This document shows positions 1-8,973 of a DNA stretch of 64,000 nucleotides, piece by piece. Source of the DNA: Amycolatopsis alba DSM 44262 (GTDB lineage Bacteria; Actinomycetota; Actinomycetes; Mycobacteriales; Pseudonocardiaceae); NCBI RefSeq assembly GCF_000384215.1, contig NZ_KB913032.1, forward strand, positions 8,393,605 through 8,457,604, read 5' to 3'. How positions within the stretch are numbered: the first letter of the stretch is position 1; every line of letters starts with the position of its first letter. Below the pieces are notes generated by a model. That model made no database searches. It had not been told where the DNA came from and was given only the letters and a program-made list of their open reading frames with translations. The position numbers and the translations under genes are program-made.

Positions 1-2
1 CG

Positions 3-893
3 TTGCGGACCGGACCGTTCTGCCGCGCGTTGTCGATGGCGGCGCAGGCCCGCGGCCTCAGCCTCCGGCAACTGCACTACCGCCTCCAGGCCAGGGGCGC
101 CTCGGTGAGCGCGATGACGCTGAGCCACTGGCAGAGCGGCCGAAGCGTGCCGGAACGGGAGGAATCCCTTCGGGCGGTGGAAATCCTGGAAGAGGTGCTC
201 GCGGTGCAGGCGGGCTCCCTGCGGCGGCTGGTCGGTTCCCGGCGGCCGCGGGGTCGCGGCGTGCCTTCCGCGCTACCGCTCCAACGCCGGCATCGGGCAT
301 GGGGGCATCCGGCTTTTCTGCCGCCGCTGCTCGAAGAATTCCGGGACAGCCTGACGAACCCGGTCCGCAAGATCGAGCTGCACGAGACGTTCCATGTGCG
401 GCCGGACCGCTACACCGGCCGCCTCGTGGTGCGGGAACTCATCGAGGCCAGGCAGGACCGGACGAACACGATGATCTTCGCGGCCAGGAGTAAACCGGGC
501 GTTCCGCCGCCGCTGGTCGCCGAGGGCAGCGGGTGTCGCCCCGGCACAGTGCTCACTCTCGAAGAAGAGGGGTTCTCACTGACGGAATTGGTGCTGGACA
601 AGACCTTGCGGCGCGGCGAACGGCTGGCCATCGGCTTCGTCCAGGAGTACCCGAGGCCGATCGTCGCCGAGAATCACCACCGCAGGATCGCGGAAGCCGT
701 GGGTCGCTACCACGCCGAGGTCGTCTTCTCCCCTGCAGCGGTGCCTGTCGCGTGCCGGACGTGGCGGATCCGGACACCCGAAAACCGGACCACCGGATGG
801 GTCACCGTACGCCCCGACGACGGGCACACCATCCGCGTTTCGCGACGGAACGCGGCCCCCGGAACCCATGGTCTGCACTGGACCTGGGAATAG
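3..893 (+). CDS. Helix-turn-helix (Xre-like) regulator, left edge
   Basis: The frame is open to the left edge, so the TTG at base 3 is only the first usable start in the window and the true N-terminus may lie outside. Residues about 10-65 read as a helix-turn-helix: LSLRQLHYRLQ is followed by a recognition-helix-like stretch with TLSHWQSGR, as in Xre/Cro proteins that choose their own small promoters. The remaining ~200 residues carry no domain I can name and no membrane segment. It stands alone, about 115 bases before a secreted phosphatase gene. Probably a cytoplasmic DNA-binding protein; what it senses cannot be told. Confidence 0.6.
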   Translation: MRTGPFCRALSMAAQARGLSLRQLHYRLQARGASVSAMTLSHWQSGRSVPEREESLRAVEILEEVLAVQAGSLRRLVGSRRPRGRGVPSALPLQRRHRAWGHPAFLPPLLEEFRDSLTNPVRKIELHETFHVRPDRYTGRLVVRELIEARQDRTNTMIFAARSKPGVPPPLVAEGSGCRPGTVLTLEEEGFSLTELVLDKTLRRGERLAIGFVQEYPRPIVAENHHRRIAEAVGRYHAEVVFSPAAVPVACRTWRIRTPENRTTGWVTVRPDDGHTIRVSRRNAAPGTHGLHWTWE

Positions 894-1008
894 CGTTTCT
901 CTGTTTACGGATTCTTTCGCCGGAGGTTTCCCACGCGGAGCCGTCTCGTTATGTTCGAGACGCACAGTTCCCGCAGCACAGGGAAAACGCGACGAAAGAA
1001 GGTCCACA

Positions 1009-1566
1009 GTGAACAGCAGAGGCACCCGCGTCCTGGCCGCCGCCGCCCTCGCCTGCGCGGTGTTCGGTTTCGTGACTCCGCAGGCTTCCGCGAGCTCGGT
1101 ACCGAGCTACCAGACCTGGCTGTCCGATGTGCACACGGCGATGCAGGGCGGCACGGCGTACCTCGACCAGCGGATCGCCAAGGGCGGCACGAAACTGGCC
1201 GTCGTCACCGACATCGACAACACCGCGCTCGAGACCTACTACCACGCCGGCAAGCCGACCGAGGACGTGCTGGCGTTCATCAAGCACGCCAAGTCGAAGG
1301 GTGTCTCGGTGCTGGTGGCCAGTTACCGCAGCAGCGCGAGCAGCGCGAAGGAAGCGCTCACCGACGCCGGCTACCCGGTGGACCGCGTCTGCGTGCGCAA
1401 GAGCTCGGAGTCGCACGCGACCGACACGAAACAGCGCTGCCGCAAGGAGTACGCCGCCGCCGGGTACACCATCATCGCCAACGTCGGGAACCGTCCCGGT
1501 GACTTCACCGGCGGCAACTACGAAAAGGGCTTCAAGCTGCCCGATTACAACGAGCAGCTCTCCTAG
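1009..1566 (+). CDS. Secreted HAD-family acid phosphatase-like protein
   Basis: GTG start at 1009 is chosen because GAAAGAAGG lies just upstream and the product then begins with a clean Sec signal peptide (hydrophobic core about residues 8-22, cleavage near ASA-SS, ~30). The mature part (185 residues in total) has the HAD nucleophile motif D-x-D-N-T (D68, D70), a threonine/serine-rich second motif region, and lysines in the C-terminal half, as in the class B / vegetative-storage acid phosphatase group. Expected role: extracellular hydrolysis of phosphomonoesters with a phospho-aspartate intermediate and Mg2+. Its stop overlaps the stop of the convergent ABC ATPase by four bases. Family assignment is good; the substrate is unknown. 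Confidence 0.75.
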   Translation: MNSRGTRVLAAAALACAVFGFVTPQASASSVPSYQTWLSDVHTAMQGGTAYLDQRIAKGGTKLAVVTDIDNTALETYYHAGKPTEDVLAFIKHAKSKGVSVLVASYRSSASSAKEALTDAGYPVDRVCVRKSSESHATDTKQRCRKEYAAAGYTIIANVGNRPGDFTGGNYEKGFKLPDYNEQLS

Positions 1567-2333
1567 GTCGCCGTGGCCGCGGTGACGAAATGCGGGCGGC
1601 CGGTGATCGGATGCGGCACGATCGCGCTGCGCACCCCGAACACCGCGGCCACGCGATCGGGTTCCAGCACGTCCGCGGGGAGTCCGGCGGACAGCACCCG
1701 GCCCGCTTGAAGCAGCACCAGGTGATCGCAGTAGGTCGTGGCGTGGTCGAGGTCGTGCAGGGCGACCACCGTGGTCAAGCCGAGCTCGCGGACGAGATCG
1801 AGCAGGCCGAGCTGGGCGCCGATGTCGAGATGGTTGGTCGGTTCGTCCAGCAGCAGGACCGGGGTCTTCTGCGCGAGCGCCCGCGCCACGAGGACCCGTT
1901 GCCGCTCCCCGCCGGAAAGCCGGGTGAAGACCCGGCGGGCGGCCCAGGCCATCCCCACCCGGTCGAGCGCGTCGAGCACGATGTCGCGATCGCCCGCGTT
2001 GTCCCTTTCCAGGATGCCCTTGTGCGGTGTCCGTCCCATCAGGACGGTCTCCTCGACCGAGAAACCGTTGTCGAGATCGTGGTCCTGGACGACGACGGCC
2101 GTGCGCCGCCCCGCTTCACGCGCGGTGCCACGCCAGACGTCGGCCTCTCCGATGTGGACGGACCCGCGCACCGGTTTCAAGGCGCGGTACACGCACCGCA
2201 GCAAGGTGCTCTTCCCGGAACCGTTGGGGCCGATGAGCCCGGTGACGGTCCCGGTTTCGACGGCCACGTTCACGTCGCCGAGGATCGGGAGGTCGTCGAT
2301 CAGCACGGACACGTCCTGGATCTGGATCTTCAC
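1563..2333 (-). CDS. ABC importer ATP-binding protein (metal-chelate type)
   Basis: ATPase of 256 residues that powers the importer encoded just upstream. Walker A GPNGSGKS (residues 35-42), signature LSGGERQR, Walker B VLLLDEP and a switch histidine (VALHDLDH) are all present, in the order of FecE/BtuD-type proteins. The GTG at 2333 is chosen because it overlaps the permease stop as GTGA and starts right before the conserved first strand (KIQIQDVSV). It would sit on the inner membrane face bound to the FecCD-type permease. Ferric siderophore, cobalamin or coenzyme F420-0 precursor uptake are all possible for this family; nothing in the window decides. Confidence 0.9.
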   Translation of the reverse strand: MKIQIQDVSVLIDDLPILGDVNVAVETGTVTGLIGPNGSGKSTLLRCVYRALKPVRGSVHIGEADVWRGTAREAGRRTAVVVQDHDLDNGFSVEETVLMGRTPHKGILERDNAGDRDIVLDALDRVGMAWAARRVFTRLSGGERQRVLVARALAQKTPVLLLDEPTNHLDIGAQLGLLDLVRELGLTTVVALHDLDHATTYCDHLVLLQAGRVLSAGLPADVLEPDRVAAVFGVRSAIVPHPITGRPHFVTAATAT

Positions 2334-3379
2334 CGCAGCGCTCTCCTCCGGCCACGCAGCAACATCAGGAAGAACGGCGCGCCGAGCGCCGCGGTGAAGA
2401 TGCCGATCGGCATCTCGTTCGGCTTGTTCACCGTGCGGGTGGCGAGGTCGACCAGCACCAGGAACACCGCGCCGCCCAGCAGCGACACCGGGATCACCTT
2501 GCGATGGTCCGGGCCGACGACCAGCCGCACCGCGTGCGGGACCACCAAGCCCACGAAGCCGATCCCGCCCGCGACGCTCACCACGGTCGCCGTCAGCAGG
2601 GACGCGGCCACGAGCAACAGGATCCGCAAGCGGTTGACGTCGACCCCCAGACCGGCGGCGGTGTCTTCGCCGGTGGCGAGCGCGTTCATCATCCGGCCCC
2701 GGCTCATCAGCCACAGCCCGGTGACCGCGGTCGCGGCCGCCGGGATCGCGAGATCGGCCCAGGACGCCCCGGCGACCGAGCCGAGCAACCAGAACATGAC
2801 GCCGCGCAGTTCCGATGGATCGACCAGCAACTGCAGCAGGCCGGTGCCCGCCATGCCGAGATAGGCGACCGCGACCCCGGCCAGGACCAGGCTGGTGCCG
2901 ACGAGCCTGCCGCCGCGCTGCGCCATGGCGAACACCACGAACAAGCTCACCGAGGAGCCGACGAACGCGCCGCCCGCCACCCCGATCGCCGCGGCGATCC
3001 CGGTCGTCATCACCACGACGGCGCCCAGCGACGCGCCGGCTGTCACGCCGAAGGTGTAAGGGTCGGCGAGCGGGTTACGGACCAGGGTCTGCAGGCACAG
3101 ACCCGCCAGGCTCAGGCCGGCGCCCGCCACCGCCGCGAGCAGTACCCGTGGGGTACGGAACGTCCACACGATCTGATCGGTCAACGGATCCAGCCCCGTC
3201 GTGTCACCGGTGAGGTGTGCCCACACCACGCCGACGACCCGCCCGACCGGGACGTCGACGGTGCCGACGCCGACGGAGAAGGCGATCGCCAGTCCCAGCG
3301 CGACGACCAGCCCGGCCAGCAGAATCGTGAAACCCTTGCCCTGCACCAGATGCGGGCGCCGCTGATCAATGCGTGGCAT
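2330..3379 (-). CDS. ABC importer permease, FecCD/BtuC family
   Basis: Integral membrane protein of 349 residues with about nine to ten hydrophobic helices, typical of the FecCD/BtuC fold. Family signatures visible are RTPRVLLAAVAGAGLSLAG near residue 75, NPLADPYTFGVTAGASLGA after it, and the C-terminal FVGLVVPHAVRLVVGPDHR block. ATG at 3379 is used because it gives a short cytoplasmic tail before the first helix (FTILLAGLVVALG). It overlaps the upstream lipoprotein gene by 14 bases and the ATPase start by four, so the three are one transcript. It passes the substrate delivered by the lipoprotein below. Confidence 0.9.
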   Translation of the reverse strand: MPRIDQRRPHLVQGKGFTILLAGLVVALGLAIAFSVGVGTVDVPVGRVVGVVWAHLTGDTTGLDPLTDQIVWTFRTPRVLLAAVAGAGLSLAGLCLQTLVRNPLADPYTFGVTAGASLGAVVVMTTGIAAAIGVAGGAFVGSSVSLFVVFAMAQRGGRLVGTSLVLAGVAVAYLGMAGTGLLQLLVDPSELRGVMFWLLGSVAGASWADLAIPAAATAVTGLWLMSRGRMMNALATGEDTAAGLGVDVNRLRILLLVAASLLTATVVSVAGGIGFVGLVVPHAVRLVVGPDHRKVIPVSLLGGAVFLVLVDLATRTVNKPNEMPIGIFTAALGAPFFLMLLRGRRRALR

Positions 3380-4469
3380 CGGCGATCTTCCGGATCGCGA
3401 CCGTGTTGAGCGGGCCGAGGTAGAAACTGTCGGAGACACTGGTGAAGGTCTTGGTCTTCGACGCCTGCCAGTAAGGGAACTTCGCGAACAGGTCCTTGGC
3501 CATCGCTTCCGCGTTCTCCCCCGGCTGGAACAACCCGACGACCAGCACGTCGACCTGAGCCGAGGCGAGGGCTTCGGCGTTGATCTCGGCGAGCTGGGTG
3601 TTCGTCTTGCCCGCGAACGGATTCACCCCGCCCGCACGGTCGACGATGTCGTCGGAGAGCCCGCCGCCGAACACCGCGGGCAGTCCGTTGTCGTTCATCA
3701 TCGACATGCCCGGATAGACGACCAGGACGTGCTTGCGTTCCTTGCCCGCCACCTCGTTCTGGATGGCCGCGATGTCGGCGCGGGCCTTGTTCACGTAGTC
3801 GGCGGCGCGCTGCTGGACGTCGAAGATCTCGCCGAGGCTCAAGAGCAGCTCGTGCGACGACTCCACGGACTGTTTCTCGTACCGTTCCTTGTCTTCCGGC
3901 CGGGCGTTGAGATCACCGTTCGCGCAATTGGCAGGAGTGACGAAACTCTTGATCCCCGCCGAGTCCAGCTGATCGCGGGTGATCGAGCCGACCTTGTCGT
4001 CGAAACCGCCCGCCCAGGTGGAGATCACCAGATCCGGCTTGAGCGCGAGGACCTGTTCGCGCGGCACCTCGAAGTTCTCGTTGAGCTTCAGGTTCGCCTT
4101 CGGGATCGCCTTGATCCTGTCCACGAAGGACGGGTCGTCCGACACTTCGTAGGACTGGCTGTTGGCCAGGATGTGGTCCTGGATCCCGAGGACGACGAAG
4201 CTCTCCACCTCGGCCACCGAAGTGCCGTTGAGCAGTACCACCCGCTTCGGCGGCGCGTCGAAAGTGATCTTGCGCCCGCAGTTGTCGATCGTCAGCGGAT
4301 ACGTGGTGGGTTTCGCCGTGGCGGGAGGCAACGCGCTCGCCGCCGCCTGCCGGTCGGTACGCGGGGCGGCACCGATGCCGCAGGCCGCGGCGACGGCCAC
4401 CAGCGCGCCTGCCACCAGGACGCGCGGGATCAGCCGCCCGGCGCGGCGCGCGCCGTCAAAGAAGGACAT
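3366..4469 (-). CDS. Chelate-binding lipoprotein of ABC importer
   Basis: Substrate-binding protein (367 residues), first gene of the three-gene importer. The N-terminus has arginines, a hydrophobic stretch and a lipobox ending in AAAC-G, so it should be lipid-anchored outside the membrane. The mature part begins with the usual FecB-type strand (YPLTIDNCGRKITFDAPPKRVV) and has two lobes joined by a long helix. Related proteins bind ferric siderophores, haem, cobalamin or F420-0 intermediates; sequence reading cannot separate these. No clear Fur- or DtxR-type box was recognised in the 60 bases upstream, which also separate it from the tail of poxB. Confidence 0.88.
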   Translation of the reverse strand: MSFFDGARRAGRLIPRVLVAGALVAVAAACGIGAAPRTDRQAAASALPPATAKPTTYPLTIDNCGRKITFDAPPKRVVLLNGTSVAEVESFVVLGIQDHILANSQSYEVSDDPSFVDRIKAIPKANLKLNENFEVPREQVLALKPDLVISTWAGGFDDKVGSITRDQLDSAGIKSFVTPANCANGDLNARPEDKERYEKQSVESSHELLLSLGEIFDVQQRAADYVNKARADIAAIQNEVAGKERKHVLVVYPGMSMMNDNGLPAVFGGGLSDDIVDRAGGVNPFAGKTNTQLAEINAEALASAQVDVLVVGLFQPGENAEAMAKDLFAKFPYWQASKTKTFTSVSDSFYLGPLNTVAIRKIADATH

Positions 4470-4529
4470 GCCCCAAAAGTCGTACGAGCGCGGGAAAAAG
4501 TTCCCGGTGTTCCGATCACCGCGCCTTGG

Positions 4530-6269
4530 TCACGGCCGCGGGATGTTGCGGAGGTTGGCGCGGGCGAGGTCGATCATCCGGCCGACTCCGCCTTCGAGGA
4601 CGACTTTGCTCGCGGCCAAGGCGAAGCCGCCGAGCTGCCCGGCGGTGATGTGCGGCGGGACGGACAGGGCGTTCGCGTCGGTCACGACGTCCACCAGCGC
4701 GGGACCGTCGTGACTCAGCGCTTCCTTGAGGGCCGCGCGCAGCCGGGCCGGGTCGGTCACCCGCTCGGAGCGGAGACCGGCACCGCGGGCGATGGCGGCG
4801 AAGTCGACCTGGCGGTGATCCGTCTGGTAGTCGGGCAGGCCGTCGACCAGCATCTCCAGTTTGACCATGCCCAGCGAGGAGTTGTTGAAGGTCACGATCT
4901 TGACCGGGAGGTCGTGCAGGGCGACGGTGAGCAGTTCACCGAGCAGCATGCCCAGTCCCCCGTCGCCGGACATCGACACGACCTGCCGTCCGGGGTAGGC
5001 GAACTGCGCGCCGATGGCGTGCGGCAACGCGTTCGCCATGGTGCCGTGCAGGAACGAGCCGATGACCCGGCGGCGCCCGTTGGGGGTGAGATACCGGGCG
5101 GCCCACACGTTGCACATACCGGTGTCCACGGTGAAGATCGCGTCGTCCGCGGCCAGCTCGTCCAGGATGTCCGCGGCGTACTCGGGGTGGATGGGAACGT
5201 GCCGGTCCACGTTGCGGGTGTAGGCGTCGACGACGTTTTCCAGTGCTTTGCAGTGGTCGCGCAGCATGCGGTCCAGGAACACCCGGTCGGTCTTGCGCCG
5301 CAGGAGCGGCAGCACGGCTCGCAGCGTCTCCCCGACGTCGCCGTGCACGGCCAGCTCCAGCGGGGTGCGCCTGCCCAGCCGGGTCGCGTCGTGGTCGACC
5401 TGCACCGTCCGAGCCTGGGGAAGGAAGGAGTCGTAAGGGAAATCGGTGCCCAGCAGGAGCAGCAGCTCCGCGTCCTGCATGGCCCGGTAGCAGGCGCCGT
5501 ACCCGAGCAGGCCGCTCATGCCGACGTCGTAGGGATTGTCGTACTGGATCCATTCCTTGCCGCGCAGGCTGTGGCCGACCGGCGCCTGGACCGTCCCGGC
5601 GAGCTCCATCACCTCGGCATGCGCGCCGCGCACCCCGGCGCCGGCGAACACGGTGACGGTTCCTGCTTCGTTGATCAGTTCGGCGAGCCGCGTCACCTGC
5701 GACTCGGGTGGCACGACGGTCCCGCGCTCGGTGACCGGCGCTCCGGTCCCGGTGGGCGAGGTGGCCTCGAGTTGCGCGACGTCGCCAGGCAGCACCAGCA
5801 CCGACACCTCGCCGCGGGCCAGCGCGTGCTGCATGGCGATCCGCAGCACCCTCGGCATCTGCGCGGGACCGCTGATCTGCTCGCAGTAACCGCTGCAATC
5901 GACGAACAGCCGTTCGGGATGGGTCTCCTGGAAGAACCCGGTCCCGATCTGGCCGGACGGGATATGCGAGGCGAGCGCGAGCACCGACGCGCCGGTGCGG
6001 TGCGCGTCGTAAAGACCCTGCACCAGGTGGGTGTTTCCGGGGCCGCAGCTGCCCGCGCACACCGCGAGCCGTCCGGTCAGCTGGGCCTCGGCGGCCGCGG
6101 CGAACGCGCCCGCCTCCTCGTTGCGCACGTGCACCCATTCGATGCCCGGCGTCCGGCGGATGGCGTCGACGACGGGGTTCAGGCTGTCACCGACCACGCC
6201 GTAGATCCGCTCCACCCCGGCCTGCACCAGGACCTGGACGAACTGCTCGGCGACGTTGGGCTTGGCCAT
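4530..6269 (-). CDS. poxB: Pyruvate oxidase / pyruvate:quinone oxidoreductase (ThDP enzyme)
   Basis: ThDP- and FAD-dependent enzyme of 579 residues, close to the 572 of E. coli PoxB. It should decarboxylate pyruvate to acetate at the membrane and pass electrons to quinone. Visible blocks: GVVGDSLNPVVDAI and HVRNEEAGAFAA (catalytic glutamate region, residues ~20-50), a central FAD-binding domain, and the ThDP motif GDGGLGMLLGE ending in NNSSLGMV near residue 460. ATG 6269 follows an AGGGGTC ribosome site and gives the normal N-terminus (MAKPNVAEQFV); longer readings have no family match. It is divergent from a TetR gene, which may control it. Other acetolactate-synthase-like activities are less likely. 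Confidence 0.87.
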   Translation of the reverse strand: MAKPNVAEQFVQVLVQAGVERIYGVVGDSLNPVVDAIRRTPGIEWVHVRNEEAGAFAAAAEAQLTGRLAVCAGSCGPGNTHLVQGLYDAHRTGASVLALASHIPSGQIGTGFFQETHPERLFVDCSGYCEQISGPAQMPRVLRIAMQHALARGEVSVLVLPGDVAQLEATSPTGTGAPVTERGTVVPPESQVTRLAELINEAGTVTVFAGAGVRGAHAEVMELAGTVQAPVGHSLRGKEWIQYDNPYDVGMSGLLGYGACYRAMQDAELLLLLGTDFPYDSFLPQARTVQVDHDATRLGRRTPLELAVHGDVGETLRAVLPLLRRKTDRVFLDRMLRDHCKALENVVDAYTRNVDRHVPIHPEYAADILDELAADDAIFTVDTGMCNVWAARYLTPNGRRRVIGSFLHGTMANALPHAIGAQFAYPGRQVVSMSGDGGLGMLLGELLTVALHDLPVKIVTFNNSSLGMVKLEMLVDGLPDYQTDHRQVDFAAIARGAGLRSERVTDPARLRAALKEALSHDGPALVDVVTDANALSVPPHITAGQLGGFALAASKVVLEGGVGRMIDLARANLRNIPRP

Positions 6270-6358
6270 CAAAGACCCCTTCGATATTCCGGCGGCGACA
6301 CCTTCATGATCCACGCGACGAACCCACCGCGCAGGTTCTGTGCGCGGGCGGGTGACAA

Positions 6359-6398
6359 AAACTTTCCAAACCGGAAACTTTGCAAAGCTGGAAAGTTT
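6359..6398. promoter_or_regulatory. Probable TetR operator in the poxB/tetR divergent gap
   Basis: Inverted repeat AAACTTTCC ... GGAAAGTTT (9-base arms, 22-base spacer) with a second perfect palindrome CTTTGCAAAG (6378-6387) inside the spacer. It ends 17 bases before the TetR start, the usual place for autoregulation, and could also reach the poxB promoter. Binding by the adjacent TetR is inference. Confidence 0.6.
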
Positions 6399-6414
6399 GG
6401 CTAGGGTCGGTGAC

Positions 6415-7023
6415 ATGACGACGGAAGACGGCGGGCTGCGCGAGCGCAAGAAGCGCGAGACCCGGCTCGCGTTGAGCCAGGCGACCATCCGGCTGGCCCT
6501 GGAGCACGGGCTGGACGCGGTTTCGGTCGAGGACATCGCGGCGGCGGCGAACGTCTCCGACCGCACCTTCCGCAACTACTTCGCCAGCAAGGCCGAGGCC
6601 GTCGTCGCCGCACACGTCGAGCGCGGGCGGCGCATCGGCGAGCAACTGCGGAAACGTCCGGCGAGCGAACCGCTCTGGCACGCGCTCACCCAGGCGGTCG
6701 TCCTGCAGTTCTTGCCGCAGCCGGGCGCGGCCGCCGCATCTGGCGGCAACGGGGCGGGACTGCGGAAACTGCTCGCGGAACCCGCCGTCCAGTACGAGGT
6801 GTTCCGTGCCCACGCCGCCGCGCAGGACGAACTGACCGCCGCCATCGCCGACCGCGTGGGGACCGGCGCGGACGAGCTGTACCCGCAGACCGTGGCCGCG
6901 GTGGTCGCCGCCGGGCTCGGTACGGCGATGGCCCACTGGGCACGCGACCCCGGCCGGCCGCTGCTCTCTCTGCTCGACGAGGTCTTCGACGGGATCCGCG
7001 CCGGATTGCCCGAACCTCGCTGA
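6415..7023 (+). CDS. TetR-family transcriptional regulator
   Basis: Repressor-type protein of 202 residues. Residues ~10-60 form the TetR helix-turn-helix (ATIRLALEHGLDAVSVEDIAAAANVSDRTFRNYFASK); the rest is a helical ligand domain resembling the MftR/AcrR-like C-terminal fold, with no identifiable ligand. ATG 6415 is chosen over an upstream in-frame start because the upstream bases form the operator palindrome. It sits between divergent poxB and a downstream flavin monooxygenase (78-base gap), a common layout for a repressor of an oxidative detoxification gene; that monooxygenase is its most likely target besides itself. Confidence 0.85.
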   Translation: MTTEDGGLRERKKRETRLALSQATIRLALEHGLDAVSVEDIAAAANVSDRTFRNYFASKAEAVVAAHVERGRRIGEQLRKRPASEPLWHALTQAVVLQFLPQPGAAAASGGNGAGLRKLLAEPAVQYEVFRAHAAAQDELTAAIADRVGTGADELYPQTVAAVVAAGLGTAMAHWARDPGRPLLSLLDEVFDGIRAGLPEPR

Positions 7024-7101
7024 CCCCCGCTCCCTGAACCACGCCCGCTCGACGGGCTGTTCGTCATGCCCGAACAACCCGAACCCGGAGGAGGAACGGC
7101 C

Positions 7102-8601
7102 ATGGACGTGGTCATCGTCGGTGGTGGACCCAACGGTCTGATGCTCGCGTGCGAACTCACGCTCGGCGGTGTCCGGCCGATCGTGCTGGAACGGCTCACG
7201 GAGCCCAGCCGAGTGCCGAGGTCGAACGGCCTCGTCGGACAGATCGTCCGGCTGACGGACCGCAGAGGACTGTGGGAACCGCTCAGTGGCCAGACCGGCC
7301 CGCCGCGGCCCAACGACGGCTACTTCATGTTCGCGGCGATGCCGCTCGCACTGAGCCTTCTCGACGACAGCCCCGTCTACAACCTCGCGGTGCCCGAGGT
7401 GAAAACCGTGGAGGTACTGGAAGAACGCGCGATCGCGCTCGGCGCCGACGTCCGCCGCGGGCACGAGTTCACCGGCCTCATCCAGGACGACGACGGCGTC
7501 ACACTCACCGTCGACGGTCCCGAGGGTCTCTACGAGTTGCGCACCCGGCACGTGGTCGGCGCCGACAGCGCGCACAGTCCCGTCCGGAAGGCCGCCGGCA
7601 TCGGCTTTCCCGGTGTCACCCACGACCGGTCGACCAACCGGGCCGCGCAGGTGACCATCCCTTCGGGCCAGGTCGACCCCGCGACCGGCGCACTGATCGT
7701 GCCAGGGCACGATCCGATCCTGCCGTTCCTGCCCATCCGCACCGCCCGCGGTGGCTTCTCCTACGCGCCGCTGCCCGGCCGCCCGCCGCTGGTGTCGACC
7801 GTCGAATGGGACGAACCCGCGACCACCGAGCCCATGACGCTCGACGAGATGCGGGCCAGCATCGAGCGTGTTCTGGGCGCCGCCGTCCCGATCGGACCGC
7901 CGTCCGGCGACGGCCCGCACGTACTGCGCCGGATCAACGGCGGCAACACCCGCGTCGCGGACCGCTACCGGGACGGCAGGGTGTTCCTCGTCGGCGACGC
8001 GGCGCACGTTTTCGCCGCGGGCGGCACCGGTCTCAACGTCGGCATGCAGGACGCGATCAACCTCGGCTGGAAACTCGCGGCCGCGATCACCGGCGGCGCC
8101 GACGTCCTCGACACCTACGAAACCGAACGCCGCCCCGCCGCCGACCGGGCGATCACCTACTCCCGGACCCAGGCCGCGTTGCTCTCCCCCGGCGAAGACG
8201 TGACCGGTCTGCGCTGGCTCTTCAGCGAGCTGCTGACGCAACCCGGCGTCGTGCGGGTGCTCGCCGACCTCGTCGCGGGCGCGGACCTCCGCCACCCGGT
8301 CGGCGACGGCGCCCATCCGCTCGCCGGACGGCTCGCGCCCGATCTGGATCTCCGCACACCCGGCGGCACGATCCGCCTCGCCGAACTGGCCCGTGGCGCG
8401 AAACCTCTGCTGATCGACCTCACCGAGGACGGCGGCCTGCACGTCGAGGGCGTCGAGATCGTCCGGGCGTCGGCGGACACCGACGTCCGCGCGCTCCTGC
8501 TCCGCCCGGACTCCTATGTGGCGTGGGCCTCTTCCGAGGCGCGTCCCGACCAGGAGGGGCTGCGGGAGGCCGCCGGGCGCTGGTTCGGTGCTGCGTCGTG
8601 A
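7102..8601 (+). CDS. FAD-dependent aromatic monooxygenase (group A)
   Basis: NAD(P)H- and FAD-using hydroxylase of 499 residues. It shows the N-terminal Rossmann motif GGGPNG (residues 7-12), the DG-type block HVVGADSAHSPVRKAAG near residue 155, and the second FAD motif VFLVGDAAHVFAAGGTGLNVGMQDAINLGWKL near residue 300. The last ~110 residues are the thioredoxin-like tail found in polyketide hydroxylases and rifampicin-type monooxygenases. Start chosen at ATG 7102 behind GGAGGAGG. The substrate is likely a phenolic or polyketide-like aromatic; self-resistance, xenobiotic inactivation and catabolism are all possible. The TetR gene just upstream probably regulates it. Confidence 0.85.
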   Translation: MDVVIVGGGPNGLMLACELTLGGVRPIVLERLTEPSRVPRSNGLVGQIVRLTDRRGLWEPLSGQTGPPRPNDGYFMFAAMPLALSLLDDSPVYNLAVPEVKTVEVLEERAIALGADVRRGHEFTGLIQDDDGVTLTVDGPEGLYELRTRHVVGADSAHSPVRKAAGIGFPGVTHDRSTNRAAQVTIPSGQVDPATGALIVPGHDPILPFLPIRTARGGFSYAPLPGRPPLVSTVEWDEPATTEPMTLDEMRASIERVLGAAVPIGPPSGDGPHVLRRINGGNTRVADRYRDGRVFLVGDAAHVFAAGGTGLNVGMQDAINLGWKLAAAITGGADVLDTYETERRPAADRAITYSRTQAALLSPGEDVTGLRWLFSELLTQPGVVRVLADLVAGADLRHPVGDGAHPLAGRLAPDLDLRTPGGTIRLAELARGAKPLLIDLTEDGGLHVEGVEIVRASADTDVRALLLRPDSYVAWASSEARPDQEGLREAAGRWFGAAS

Positions 8602-8973
8602 GCGGTACGGACGGTTCTCTTGAGGGGTAAGGCAAACGTGGTCGTGCCGTTGAGATGTGCGCCGAATGTGTTCGGGCCAGTCGGGATCGGCTACTCGGGA
8701 TCGGCAACTCGACGCTGAGGCACCGGAACCTCTGCGGGCGTGACGCGAAGGGAGCCTTCCCCTCGTGGCATGCGGCGAAAGTCCCCTTCACCCAGCCCGA
8801 AACGCCACCCACGCCTACTCCCGCACCAGAACCCTACCGCCACCTCACCACCCGACAGAACACGTCACCTCACCCCCGATAAGCACAGTCAATGAATGCG
8901 AAACACCTTCAACCCACTTCCTGGAAACCTTTTCATATTCGCACATCTGTTCGATTCTTGGTATTCTTGTGGG
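8602..8973. other. Intergenic region without a supported gene
   Basis: 372 bases. I see no open frame with convincing start, composition or similarity. It begins with the TCGTGAGCGGTACGG-type string often found behind stop codons here, holds a short GAAGGGAGCCTTCCCCTC hairpin at 8747-8764, and ends in AT-richer sequence (8925-8970) that probably contains the promoter of the following HNH gene (TATTCT at 8962). Confidence 0.5.

Noticed and set aside
1563..4469. Assignment of the first ABC importer to a named siderophore, cobalamin or F420-0
   Set aside because: The family blocks are shared among these, and no neighbouring synthesis gene or metal box supports one choice.
3369..6404. A 1011-codon open frame on the plus strand opposite the ABC lipoprotein and poxB
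   Set aside because: It is the antisense shadow of two well-recognised genes; its composition (Arg/Gly/His/Asp-rich) has no domain and results from high third-position GC.
6576..8442. Long minus-strand open frames opposite the TetR and monooxygenase genes
   Set aside because: Shadows of clear plus-strand genes; no start signals or family motifs.
7102..8601. Monooxygenase as sign of a polyketide gene cluster
   Set aside because: No PKS, NRPS, cyclase or tailoring genes are near; only the TetR is linked.
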